DNA of 64,000 bases from Chloroflexota bacterium. Lineage in GTDB: Bacteria; Chloroflexota; Chloroflexia; Chloroheliales; Chloroheliaceae. The position numbers were made by a program, and so were the translations under genes. The stretch spans positions 1 to 64,000 of the forward strand of contig JAQBPB010000035.1 of the NCBI GenBank assembly GCA_028287745.1. The letters are read 5' to 3'. The notes under the pieces are model-generated. The model saw only the letters and a list, made by a program, of their open reading frames with translations, did no database searches and was not told the origin of the DNA. Positions 43,481-51,703 of the stretch are shown in pieces (positions within the stretch are counted from its first letter, which is position 1; every line of letters begins with the position of its first letter).

Positions 43481-44919
43481 TACCCCAACGCATTGATCAT
43501 GGGCCTCAGTTTCAGGCAGGATTCGCTGTACTCTGTTTCCGGGTCCGAGTCTTCCACAATGCCGCACCCGGCAAACAGGCGGGCTTCCGCGCCGTCAACC
43601 AGGGCCGACCGGATGGCGACCACAAATTCACCTTCGCCACGCGAGTCGACCCAGCCAACCGGGGAAGCGTACCAGCCCCGGGCCAGCCCTTCATTCTTGT
43701 GCAGCCAGCTAAGAGCGGCTTTGTGCGGGAATCCGCCCATCGCCGGGGTGGGGTGCAGCGCTTTCAAAAGGCGCAAGACACTGGCCGGGGCCTGGCTGTT
43801 TAGCCGCCCCAGGACGGGCGTAAAGAGATGCTGCACGTTCGGCAACTTAAGCAGGTGCGGCTCGCTGTCCACCCAGATGTGGCTGCAAACTTTCTCCAGG
43901 GCCGTCCGCAGCATCTGGACCACTATAGCGTGTTCGTGCCGGTTTTTAGGACTGTCCAGCAGTTCCTGGCCCAACTGCCGGTCCTCTTGCTCGGTCTGGC
44001 CCCGTGGGAAGGTCCCAGCCAGGGCCACCGTACGTACTTCGCCTTCACACAGGCGGACCAATCTTTCGGGGGTCGCGCCCAGGAAGCACTTTTGCCCATC
44101 GGCGATGGCGAAGATGGTCGCCGCCGGGTAAGTCTGGCGCAGCCGTTCCAGGGCCAATGCCACCTTAAACGGTTCATGCGCGGCTAACCGCACTTCGCGG
44201 GCCAGCACAACTTTCTCAAAATAGCCCTGCCCGATTTCCCGGACCGCCCGGCTGACCAGTTCTTGCCATTCCAGGGCCGGTTTAACGTCTTCCAGCTTGC
44301 CTTTAGGGGTATTTTTGGCGGCGGTTGCCTCGGCCAGCGCTTCGCTGGAAAAGGGTTCGGTCAGTTGATAACTCAGTTTAAGCAGGTATTCAGCCTCGAT
44401 AGCCGGGTCGGTAAATTCGTCCACCAGGGCGTTTAAGGTCAGGTAACAGCCGTCCGAGCGAGAAGCGAGTTGGACCTGGGGCAGGCGCAAGAGGGCTGCC
44501 GGGAAGTATTGCCACTGGGGCGCCGGTTCCGGCTCGTCTTCGAAAGAAAACCCCCCAAAGAGGGCCGGGCCGATGCCCCACAGGTCAGCCGGGGCCGCTT
44601 CGCGCTCAATCAAGGCCCCTTCAATAAAGTCTTGCCACTGTTTTTCAACTTTCTCGAACCGCTCCGTGTCGTGCGCTTCCAGGGCCAGCGCGGCGCCCGC
44701 CCCGGCCAGGCTAAAGTTGTCTTCGGACCTTTCCCAGAAAGTGGCGCACAAATTCAGTTGCCGGGCCCTTTCGAAAAATTGCAGGGTTGCTACCGCTGGG
44801 ACCGGCTTGCTATAACTTACCAGCAAACTCCGGCCCTGGCGGTGGGCTGAGTGGACCCCTTTTTCAAGCCAACTCGTCAGGTTGGTTAAGCCGGTCAAAT
44901 ACTCGGTTGAAATCGCCAT
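43480..44919 (-). CDS. menF: Isochorismate synthase
   Basis: About 479 aa chorismate-binding enzyme. Converts chorismate to isochorismate, the first committed step to menaquinone. Motifs include YFEKVVLAREV, LGATPERLVRL, VALAGTFPRG, HPTPAMGGFP and FAGCGIVEDSDPE. ATG 44919 has AAGGA eight bases upstream; a GTG at 44952 overlapping the TetR stop (GTGA) is an alternative that would couple the two. First men gene after the regulator. Confidence 0.95.
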   Translation of the reverse strand: MAISTEYLTGLTNLTSWLEKGVHSAHRQGRSLLVSYSKPVPAVATLQFFERARQLNLCATFWERSEDNFSLAGAGAALALEAHDTERFEKVEKQWQDFIEGALIEREAAPADLWGIGPALFGGFSFEDEPEPAPQWQYFPAALLRLPQVQLASRSDGCYLTLNALVDEFTDPAIEAEYLLKLSYQLTEPFSSEALAEATAAKNTPKGKLEDVKPALEWQELVSRAVREIGQGYFEKVVLAREVRLAAHEPFKVALALERLRQTYPAATIFAIADGQKCFLGATPERLVRLCEGEVRTVALAGTFPRGQTEQEDRQLGQELLDSPKNRHEHAIVVQMLRTALEKVCSHIWVDSEPHLLKLPNVQHLFTPVLGRLNSQAPASVLRLLKALHPTPAMGGFPHKAALSWLHKNEGLARGWYASPVGWVDSRGEGEFVVAIRSALVDGAEARLFAGCGIVEDSDPETEYSESCLKLRPMINALG

Positions 44920-44948
44920 TTGCTCTATCCTTCTCACCTGTTCACCAG

Positions 44949-45563
44949 TCACTGTTCGGTCAGCCCAATACTGCGGCGCAAGAGTTCGCGTAAGGCCGGG
45001 TATGCGTCTTCCAGTTGGTCCGGTTGCCCGGTCAGGACCCAGCGGGTCACCACTTCATTTACCGCACCAAACCAGGCTACGCTGGCAATATCGGTATTTA
45101 GCGGGGCAATCGTGCCGCTCTTAACGGCCTGGTCTAAATAATCTTTGATTAGCTGGGAAAAAGAAGCGTGAATTTCCATCATCCGGTCGTTGAATTCGCG
45201 GCCCGCCCCCAGGGCTTCTACCAGGAAAAGCCGGGTTAAAGTGCGGTGCGAAGCAAAAGTCTGGAGCATGGTTTGCAGGGCGGCGTCCCCTTTTTTAAGC
45301 ATATCCGGTTCCTGGTCCATTGCGGTCTCGGCCCGCGAGCGCAAGAGACCGGCCATCTTTTCCAGCAAGACCAGAAAAATCGCCTGTTTGTTGGGGAAGT
45401 AAAAGTAAATCCCGCCCTTGGAGGTTTGAGACTCGACCGCGATATCGTCCACGGCGGCGTCCCGGTAGCCTTTTTGAGAGAATACGGTCGTGGCCGCATC
45501 CAGGATACGGCTGAAACGGGCCTGACTTTTAGGTTGTCTGTCCAAATTCTTTCTTCTCTCCAC
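44949..45563 (-). CDS. TetR family regulator heading the men operon
   Basis: About 204 aa from GTG 45563 (start uncertain; a TTG at 45545 is possible). N-terminal HTH: RILDAATTVFSQKGYRDAAVDDIAV ... GGIYFYFPNK, the TetR pattern; C-terminal ligand domain is of unknown specificity. The frame stays open upstream to 45836, but that stretch is AT-rich and contains the promoter and operator, so it is not coding. A 20-bp palindrome lies two bases before the GTG and the men genes follow directly, so autorepression with control of menaquinone synthesis is likely. Confidence 0.87.
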   Translation of the reverse strand: MERRKNLDRQPKSQARFSRILDAATTVFSQKGYRDAAVDDIAVESQTSKGGIYFYFPNKQAIFLVLLEKMAGLLRSRAETAMDQEPDMLKKGDAALQTMLQTFASHRTLTRLFLVEALGAGREFNDRMMEIHASFSQLIKDYLDQAVKSGTIAPLNTDIASVAWFGAVNEVVTRWVLTGQPDQLEDAYPALRELLRRSIGLTEQ

Positions 45564-45565
45564 AA

Positions 45566-45585
45566 AACCGACTGACTCGTCGGTT
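45566..45585. promoter_or_regulatory. Putative TetR operator
   Basis: AACCGAC - 6 bases - GTCGGTT, perfect 7-bp arms, located at the expected transcription start of the TetR-men unit. Confidence 0.7.
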
Positions 45586-45591
45586 GTGTTT

Positions 45592-45620
45592 ATTGTAACA
45601 AATTGTCCGTTCAAAATCAA
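45592..45620 (-). promoter_or_regulatory. Putative promoter of the TetR-men unit
   Basis: Reverse strand TTGATT (45615-45620), 17-base spacer, TACAAT (45592-45597). The start would fall within the palindrome at 45566-45585. Confidence 0.6.
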
Positions 45621-45774
45621 TAAAATCTTTATTAGAAAACCATATGTAAAGGATTGTAAAAGGGAGTTATCCACCAAATTATACAAGTATGATAAATGGC
45701 ACAGTAGTTTGTAATCTAATGGTATACAATTTGCATAGTAATAAAAGTGTAAAGTAAATTTTTCTGGCTTGTTA

Positions 45775-45798
45775 GGATAGAGGTATGGATAGAGGTAT
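45775..45798 (+). repeat. Tandem 12-bp direct repeat upstream of the response regulator
   Basis: GGATAGAGGTAT occurs twice head to tail, 50 bases before the response regulator start; could be a regulator site. Confidence 0.45.
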
Positions 45799-45847
45799 AA
45801 AGTTAGGTTGAGCGGGTAGTAAATGCAACAAATCAACGGGGGCGCGT

Positions 45848-46324
45848 ATGTTAGTACTGGTAGTAGATGACGAAGAAAGCTTATGCGAATTATTAGCCGA
45901 AGTCCTGGCCGGGGATTACGAAGTAATTAAGGCTTTCAATGGTAAGGTCGCTTACGATATAGCCAAAGAAAAAAAGCCCGACATGATCATTTCGGACGTT
46001 ATGATGCCGCATATGAGTGGTGTGGAACTTCTTAAAGCCTTACGTGGCGACCCGGAAACCGAGCATATCCCGGTTATCTTGTTGAGCGCCGCTCCACTTA
46101 AAGCTAAAGGGGTCCAGGCCTCCGCTTTCTTGACCAAGCCTTTTGAAATTGAAGTCCTCGAAAAAGTCGTGGCGGAAGTTGCCCATGAAACCGGCCAGGG
46201 CAGCGAAGATATCTCCGGCGAGGCATCCTCGGAACCAGGCATGCGCAACCAGGCTGCCTCTCCATTAGGATTACCGGAACTACAACCGAGCCCAGTTAGT
46301 TACTGGAACAGTAATAAATCCTGA
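45848..46324 (+). CDS. Single-domain response regulator (CheY-like) with short tail
   Basis: 158 aa. Receiver fold with acidic DDEE near residue 8, phospho-acceptor Asp in MIISDVMMPHMSG and Lys in FLTKPFEIE. After about residue 120 there is only a disordered tail, no DNA-binding domain. It is followed by a terminator and then by the KaiC-like gene, a recurring pairing in which the receiver may modulate the ATPase. Confidence 0.9.
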   Translation: MLVLVVDDEESLCELLAEVLAGDYEVIKAFNGKVAYDIAKEKKPDMIISDVMMPHMSGVELLKALRGDPETEHIPVILLSAAPLKAKGVQASAFLTKPFEIEVLEKVVAEVAHETGQGSEDISGEASSEPGMRNQAASPLGLPELQPSPVSYWNSNKS

Positions 46325-46353
46325 AAGTGGTAATTCAAATTACCACTTTTTTA
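46324..46353 (+). terminator. Intrinsic terminator after the response regulator
   Basis: AAAGTGGTAA / TTACCACTTT, 10-bp perfect stem followed by further T residues; overlaps the stop codon end. Confidence 0.85.
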
Positions 46354-46472
46354 TTTCCCCAATATTTCCAAAAAATCAAAATTTAGGTATAATTTTTGCT
46401 GATCAGCTACTTATAGCTTCTTTTTATAAATCTTTTGTTTTTGCACCCGAGGGTCAAGGAGGCAACGGGTAG

Positions 46473-47912
46473 ATGCCTTACTCTTTAATACAGCCTGAAC
46501 GCGCTCCAACCGGGGTTTATGGGCTGGATATTGTTTTAGCAGGTGGCCTGCTAAGTCGTTCTACATACCTTATTGCGGGTGCTCCCGGTACCGGAAAATC
46601 GGTCCTGGCCCAGCAGATTGCCTTTCAGCAGGCTCGTTTGGGCCATAAAGTGCTTTATCTGACCCTCCTTTCCGAGAGCCATGAAAAGATGCTGGTTAAT
46701 CTGCAAGGATTTTCCTTTTTTGACCGGGCTTTTGTTGGGGACCACATAAATTACCTCAGTCTTTACCAGGACATAGTAACCGGCGGCTTGCAAAGTTTTA
46801 TCTCGGTCACTCGCGAAGCGGTCCTGAAAAGCAAGGCAAAGTTAGTGGTTCTGGATGGCGTTAGTTCTTTAAGAGATTTTGCGGGCTCACGAGGCGATTT
46901 GCGCAAAGCTCTTTTTGATTTTAACGCCCAGCTATCGGTATTGGGCTGTACCTCCTTATTGATTGTGGACGACGAATTGCCGGTCCAGAACGCGCCAGAG
47001 TACGCTATCGCCGATAATATTCTGCGGCTGCATTTTAATACCAATCAAAAGCGTTTTGTCCGGACCGTTGAAATCGTCAAGAGCCGGGCTACACCGGCCC
47101 TTCCAGGCTTGCACTATTTCGATATTACCGGAAACGGCATAATAGTCTACCCCTTTATCGAGTCGCGCCTGGCTTCCCAGCAGTTTGACCCGCCCCCGGC
47201 GGTTTCCAAAGAACGTCTAAGCCTGGGAAATGAAGGTTTAAACCGGATGCTAAAGGGCGGCCTGTTTGGCTCAAGTTTCAATGTCATCCTGGGTACGCCC
47301 GGCAGTGGCAAAACCATTGTCAGCCTGCGTTTTATCTACGAAGGAGTCCGCCAGGGCCACAAAGCTTTGATCCTTAGCCTGCAACATTCACCGGAACAGT
47401 TATTGGCTATTTCCAGTGAACTTGGCTTTGACCTGTCGCCCTTTGTGACCCAGGGCAACCTGAAAATCCTATGGGCTTTGCCGGTCCAGCGTTACCTGGA
47501 TGAAGTCGCCGGGAGGTTGCTCGAAGAAATTGAAACCTTCCAACCCACCCGGTTACTGCTGGACTCCCTGACCGAATTTGAGCAGCTTAGCCTCGATCCT
47601 TACCGGATTACTTCTTTCTGGGCGGCGATTGCAAACTTCCTGCGCAATAAACGGATTACCACGATTGGCACAATGGAACTAAACCGCCTGGCTAACCACG
47701 TGCTTGAAATTCCCGAACACCCCATTTCCTTGCTGGCCGATACGGTCATTTTAATGCGCAGCCAGGAAGCGGAGGGACACTTAAAACGGGTGGTTTCCAT
47801 TCTTGAAATGCGGCACAGCGATTTCGACCCGGTAGTGCGCGAATACCACCTGGGTAATGGCGGCCTCCAGGTAGGAGAACCCTTTGTCAGTCCTGGCACC
47901 ACTGAGAACTAA
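46473..47912 (+). CDS. KaiC-like dual-domain ATPase (RadA/KaiC superfamily)
   Basis: 479 aa with two RecA-like domains. Walker A GAPGTGKS at 36-43 and GTPGSGKT at 274-281; Walker B-like strands KLVVLDGVSSL and RLLLDSLTEF. In clock KaiC the first Walker A is followed by a catalytic Glu pair; here those places read LLSES and LQHSP, so normal KaiC ATPase/kinase chemistry is doubtful. Such KaiC-like proteins in non-cyanobacteria act in signalling with receivers or kinases. AAGGAGG precedes ATG 46473. No kaiA or kaiB nearby. Confidence 0.87.
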   Translation: MPYSLIQPERAPTGVYGLDIVLAGGLLSRSTYLIAGAPGTGKSVLAQQIAFQQARLGHKVLYLTLLSESHEKMLVNLQGFSFFDRAFVGDHINYLSLYQDIVTGGLQSFISVTREAVLKSKAKLVVLDGVSSLRDFAGSRGDLRKALFDFNAQLSVLGCTSLLIVDDELPVQNAPEYAIADNILRLHFNTNQKRFVRTVEIVKSRATPALPGLHYFDITGNGIIVYPFIESRLASQQFDPPPAVSKERLSLGNEGLNRMLKGGLFGSSFNVILGTPGSGKTIVSLRFIYEGVRQGHKALILSLQHSPEQLLAISSELGFDLSPFVTQGNLKILWALPVQRYLDEVAGRLLEEIETFQPTRLLLDSLTEFEQLSLDPYRITSFWAAIANFLRNKRITTIGTMELNRLANHVLEIPEHPISLLADTVILMRSQEAEGHLKRVVSILEMRHSDFDPVVREYHLGNGGLQVGEPFVSPGTTEN

Positions 47913-48048
47913 ACACCGCCGGGGTTGTTACCGGCCGCTAACCATTTAAAGTACTTTTAAGCGGTAATAGCCTTTCTTAATGGGCAGATTTTAGCGACCT
48001 GCCCGTTAAAAGCCGGGCCGCTTTTGAATAAAACCTTACCGCCCGAAA

Positions 48049-48079
48049 CCCCTGTTGCTCTTGACAGGGGCCTTTTTTT
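48049..48079 (+). terminator. Intrinsic terminator after the KaiC-like gene
   Basis: CCCCTGT / ACAGGGG followed by CC and seven T residues. A further hairpin, GGGCAG / CTGCCC, lies upstream near 47982-48004. Confidence 0.85.
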
Positions 48080-48122
48080 GTCTCATAATCTGTAACAGGT
48101 TTCGTACATTCGTAGGAAAAGT

Positions 48123-48139
48123 GTTGTATTTAATACAAC
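48123..48139. promoter_or_regulatory. Palindromic operator candidate upstream of paaX
   Basis: GTTGTATT-T-AATACAAC, perfect 8-bp arms, ending 19 bases before the paaX start. Suited to a dimeric regulator such as PaaX itself. Confidence 0.6.
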
Positions 48140-48158
48140 TTGCTCTAAGGACGCGACC

Positions 48159-49064
48159 ATGCATCCAAGGTCTATGCTCTTCACCCTATGGGGTGTATTT
48201 ATCCGCCATTTTGATACTGAAATCGCCCTGGGTGCTGTCTTGCGCCTCATGGCCGAGTTTGGTTTCGCGGGACCGGCAGTCCGGGTGGCGGTCCGCCGCC
48301 TGGCTGACCAGGGCTGGATTTCCTTGCGCAAGTCCGGCCGGAACAGCTATATCTCCATGACCGGGCAGGGCCTGGCGCGGGTGGACGAAGCGGCCAGCCG
48401 GATTTACCGGCTCCATCCCGAACGGTGGGACGGTTACTGGCTTTTACTGACCTATACTATCCCGGAAGAACTGCGCTCCGCCCGTGACCAGCTTCGTACC
48501 GACCTGGCCTGGTGGGGTTTTGGCACGCTTGGCACCGGCACCTGGCTTTCCCCACATCCCTTAAGTCCGGTCCTGGCTGCCCGCCTCCAGTCGCCCGAAA
48601 TCGCTTCTTATGTAGATTATTTCCGCGCCCGCTATAGCGGCCCGGCCAGTAATGCCGCCCTGGTCGCAAAGGGCTGGCAGCTTCAGGCCGTTAACCGGCG
48701 CTACCGCCTGTTCCTGGACCGCTTTCAGCCGGATTTCCAAAAAGCCCAAACCCGCCAGCTTTCCGAGCAGGAATGTTTCGGGGCGCGCTGCTGGCTGGTC
48801 CACGAATACCGCAAGTTTCTCTTTGTCGATCCCGGCCTGCCGGAAGAATTATCCGGCCCTGATTGGCTGGGCAGCCAGGCTTTCAGTTTTTTCCACGCTT
48901 ATGACCAGCTTCTGGCCGAGCGGGCCGCCCGCTATTTCTATTCGGTCTATGCCACTTCTGGCGGTACCGGCTTATCTCCGGCCCAGTTGGAACGCAGCTT
49001 GCAGGCCGCGCTTAATCCTTTTGGCCCCGGCGAATTGGTCCAGTCGGAAATTAAAGCTTCCTGA
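48159..49064 (+). CDS. paaX: PaaX-type transcriptional repressor
   Basis: 301 aa, PaaX family. N-terminal winged helix (MLFTLWGVFIRHF ... AVRVAVRRLADQGWI), central Cas2-like region (WDGYWLLLTYTIPEELRSARDQL) and C-terminal domain with FFHAYDQLLAERAARYF. Represses phenylacetate degradation genes with phenylacetyl-CoA as inducer in studied species. Followed directly by paaK. AAGGA precedes the ATG. Confidence 0.92.
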   Translation: MHPRSMLFTLWGVFIRHFDTEIALGAVLRLMAEFGFAGPAVRVAVRRLADQGWISLRKSGRNSYISMTGQGLARVDEAASRIYRLHPERWDGYWLLLTYTIPEELRSARDQLRTDLAWWGFGTLGTGTWLSPHPLSPVLAARLQSPEIASYVDYFRARYSGPASNAALVAKGWQLQAVNRRYRLFLDRFQPDFQKAQTRQLSEQECFGARCWLVHEYRKFLFVDPGLPEELSGPDWLGSQAFSFFHAYDQLLAERAARYFYSVYATSGGTGLSPAQLERSLQAALNPFGPGELVQSEIKAS

Positions 49065-49120
49065 AGGGGTTAGAAAACCCTGTTACAAAATCCCTCGAAG
49101 GTGAGAAAGGATTTTAGATT

Positions 49121-50446
49121 ATGTTCTGGAATAAGGCCGTAGAAACGCTGGAACGCCCCGAACTGCAACAACTTCAACTTCAGCGCCTGCAAGCGACCCT
49201 GGAACGGGCCTACCAGCGGGTGCCTTTTCATAAAGAACAATTTGACCGGGCCGGGGTTTCGCCCGCCTCTTTGAAAAGCCTGTCCGACCTGACAAAGTTT
49301 CCTTTCACTGTAAAAAGTAACCTGCGCGACACCTATCCGTTCGGGCTTTTTGCCGAGCCAACCGCTAATGTTAGCCGGCTGCACGCTTCCTCCGGGACGC
49401 GCGGCAAGCCAACCGTTGTTGGCTATACCCGGCACGACATTAATATTTGGACCGAAGTCTGCGCCCGTTCGATTATGTGCGCCGGGGGCCAGCCGGGCGA
49501 TATGCTCCACGTTGCCTACGGCTACGGATTGTTTACCGGCGGTCTGGGCCTGCATTACGGCGCGGAAAAGCTGGGCGCCTGTGTTGTACCGGCCTCCGGC
49601 GGCAATACCCCCCGCCAGGTGATGCTCTTGCAGGACTTTAAAGCGGTGGGCCTGGCCTGTACCCCTTCTTATGCCCTGAATATCGCCGACCAGATGACCG
49701 AAATGGGTTTCACTCCCCGGGACTTTAACCTGAAATACGGCATCTTCGGGGCCGAACCCTGGACCGAGGAAATTCGCGCCAAAATCGAAGAGGAACTGGG
49801 CCTGGTGGCGCTCGACATTTACGGCCTGAGCGAAGTAATGGGGCCGGGGGTGTCTATGGAATGCCCACAAAAACAGGGCTTGCACGTCTGGGAAGACCAT
49901 TTCCTGCCGGAAATAATTGACCCGGCCAGCGGCAATCCCCTGCCGGAAGGGGAAACCGGCGAACTGGTCTTTACTTCACTGACCAAAGAGGCTTTCCCGG
50001 TAATCCGTTACCGTACCGGCGACCTTTGCGCCCTCTATTACGACCCCTGCGCTTGCGGCCGAACGCATGCCCGGATGTCCAAGTTAAAGGGCCGGATAGA
50101 TGACATGTTTATCGTAAGGGGAGTTAATGTTTTCCCCTCGGAAATCGAACGGGTGCTATTGGAATTTCAGGAACTGGCTCCCCACTACCAGATTGTACTC
50201 AGCCGCCCTGAGCGCCTGGACCTTGTTACCGTCTTAACTGAAGTCACCCCGGCATTCTTTGCCGGGCATATCGGCGCGGACCTGATGAGCGCCGACCATG
50301 CCGCCGTCAAGAGCCTCTGGCAGCGCATTCGCCAGAAGCTGAACGAGGCATTGGGCGTTTCCATAGAAGTAAAAATTTCTGCCCCGCGTACAATTGCCCG
50401 GAGTGAGGGCAAAGCCGTGCGGGTGATCGATAACCGGCCGCGTTAA
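49121..50446 (+). CDS. paaK: Phenylacetate-CoA ligase
   Basis: 441 aa, ANL superfamily. Activates phenylacetate to phenylacetyl-CoA with ATP. AMP-binding loop ASSGTRGKPTVVGYTRHD, GLSEVMGPGVSMECP and the hinge segment GRIDDMFIVRGVNVFPSEIE are typical of PaaK. Length matches the family. First enzyme of the operon after paaX. Confidence 0.95.
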   Translation: MFWNKAVETLERPELQQLQLQRLQATLERAYQRVPFHKEQFDRAGVSPASLKSLSDLTKFPFTVKSNLRDTYPFGLFAEPTANVSRLHASSGTRGKPTVVGYTRHDINIWTEVCARSIMCAGGQPGDMLHVAYGYGLFTGGLGLHYGAEKLGACVVPASGGNTPRQVMLLQDFKAVGLACTPSYALNIADQMTEMGFTPRDFNLKYGIFGAEPWTEEIRAKIEEELGLVALDIYGLSEVMGPGVSMECPQKQGLHVWEDHFLPEIIDPASGNPLPEGETGELVFTSLTKEAFPVIRYRTGDLCALYYDPCACGRTHARMSKLKGRIDDMFIVRGVNVFPSEIERVLLEFQELAPHYQIVLSRPERLDLVTVLTEVTPAFFAGHIGADLMSADHAAVKSLWQRIRQKLNEALGVSIEVKISAPRTIARSEGKAVRVIDNRPR

Positions 50447-50495
50447 TACATTCTAGCCAGACCAACTAGCCAAACCAAAAGGAGATAACTACTAA

Positions 50496-50807
50496 ATGTT
50501 TAAGATGTTTGCCTTCTATACCGAACCCCAGAAAGCTGACAAAGCAAAGTTTGACGAGCATTACCTTACTACCCACATCCCGCTCTGCCACAAACTTCCG
50601 GGGATCGTTCGGGTAGAGGTTAGCAAATTCAACGGGGCATTGGGTGGCGGCTCGGCTCCTTACTACCAGGTCGCAGAACTTGTTTTCAATACCAAAGCCG
50701 ACTTTGACGCGGCGATGGCAACGCCTGAAGGCAAAGCGGTCGGCCGGGATACCCGTAATTTCCCGTCCGGCCTGCTGACGATGGCTTTTGCCGAAACGGT
50801 TGAGTAG
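50496..50807 (+). CDS. EthD family protein
   Basis: 103 aa dimeric alpha/beta-barrel fold (FKMFAFYTEP ... HYLTTHIPLCHKLPG), the EthD pattern. Members act in monooxygenase or degradation clusters, often as small isomerases or accessory proteins. Here between paaK and the paaG-like gene. Precise role unknown. AAAAGGAG lies upstream. Confidence 0.85.
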   Translation: MFKMFAFYTEPQKADKAKFDEHYLTTHIPLCHKLPGIVRVEVSKFNGALGGGSAPYYQVAELVFNTKADFDAAMATPEGKAVGRDTRNFPSGLLTMAFAETVE

Positions 50808-50848
50808 TAAACCGGTTTTTAACCTAGCCAAGTAAAAGGAAGATTGTA

Positions 50849-51643
50849 ATGGAACAGGCAACTAAATTCGAGCACATCTTATACGAGGTAAAACCGGAAG
50901 GTTCGGCCTGGATTACCCTGAACCGCCCGGAAGCCCTTAATTCTTTTACCGGGAAAATGCTGGCTGAACTGGCCCAGGCTTTTCAGCAGGCCGGGCAGGA
51001 TGCGGCGGTACGCGTGGTCGTGATTACCGGGGCCGGACGGGCTTTTTGCGCGGGCCAGGATTTACGGGCTAACCCCGAAGCCATTCAAGACCTGCAAACC
51101 TGGCTGGCGACCACTTACCGGCCAATGTTAATGTCCTTGCAAGGCATTAAAAAACCCACTGTCGCGGTGGTCAACGGCGTGGCAGCCGGGGCCGGTTTCT
51201 CACTGACCCTGGCCTGTGATTTCCGGGTAGCATCAAGCAAGGCCAGGTTTATCCCGGCCTTCGGGAAAATCGCCCTGGTGCCTGACAGCGGTATGAGCCA
51301 GTTTCTACCCCGCCTGATCGGCCTTAGCCGCTCGCTGGAACTGGTCAGCTTGAACCGCGACCTGAACGGCGACGAGGCTTTTGCCTGGGGCCTGGTCAAC
51401 CGGGTCAGCCCGCCGGAACAATTGCAGGAAGTAACCGCCGGGCTGGTTGACCAGTTAACCCAGGTCTCTCCGCTGGCCTACTCGCTGACCAGGGAATTGT
51501 TCCAGCGCTCGCCGGGCCTTGACCTGGCAAGCGCCCTTATCCTGGAAGAGGATTACCAGGGCCGGGCCGGTGCCAGCGCCGACTTCAAAGAAGGGCTGGC
51601 CGCCTTTGAAGAAAAACGCCAACCCCGGTTTAGTGGGAAGTAA
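50849..51643 (+). CDS. paaG: Enoyl-CoA hydratase/isomerase, PaaG-like
   Basis: 264-aa crotonase. Oxyanion-hole segments GRAFCAGQDLR and NGVAAGAGFSLTLACD; active-site Asp in LVPDSGMSQFLPRLIG as in the 1,2-epoxyphenylacetyl-CoA isomerase PaaG. Isomerises the ring epoxide to an oxepin before ring cleavage in the paa pathway. A general enoyl-CoA hydratase remains possible; the context favours PaaG. Confidence 0.83.
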   Translation: MEQATKFEHILYEVKPEGSAWITLNRPEALNSFTGKMLAELAQAFQQAGQDAAVRVVVITGAGRAFCAGQDLRANPEAIQDLQTWLATTYRPMLMSLQGIKKPTVAVVNGVAAGAGFSLTLACDFRVASSKARFIPAFGKIALVPDSGMSQFLPRLIGLSRSLELVSLNRDLNGDEAFAWGLVNRVSPPEQLQEVTAGLVDQLTQVSPLAYSLTRELFQRSPGLDLASALILEEDYQGRAGASADFKEGLAAFEEKRQPRFSGK

Positions 51644-51703
51644 GTGTTTTTTGGTGGACCGGGCGCCCCGGCCACCGTCTGATACAGCAAGGAGTACAAA
51701 ATT

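Noticed and set aside
45564..45836. Open frame extending the TetR protein upstream by about 90 residues.
   Set aside because: AT-rich, Tyr/Leu-rich composition unlike TetR proteins, no RBS, and it overlaps the predicted promoter and operator.
46473..47912. Circadian clock kaiC.
   Set aside because: No kaiA/kaiB and the catalytic Glu pairs are not present.
48055..48360. Plus-strand frame overlapping the start of paaX.
   Set aside because: It begins in the terminator of the KaiC-like gene and overlaps a clear PaaX protein in another frame.
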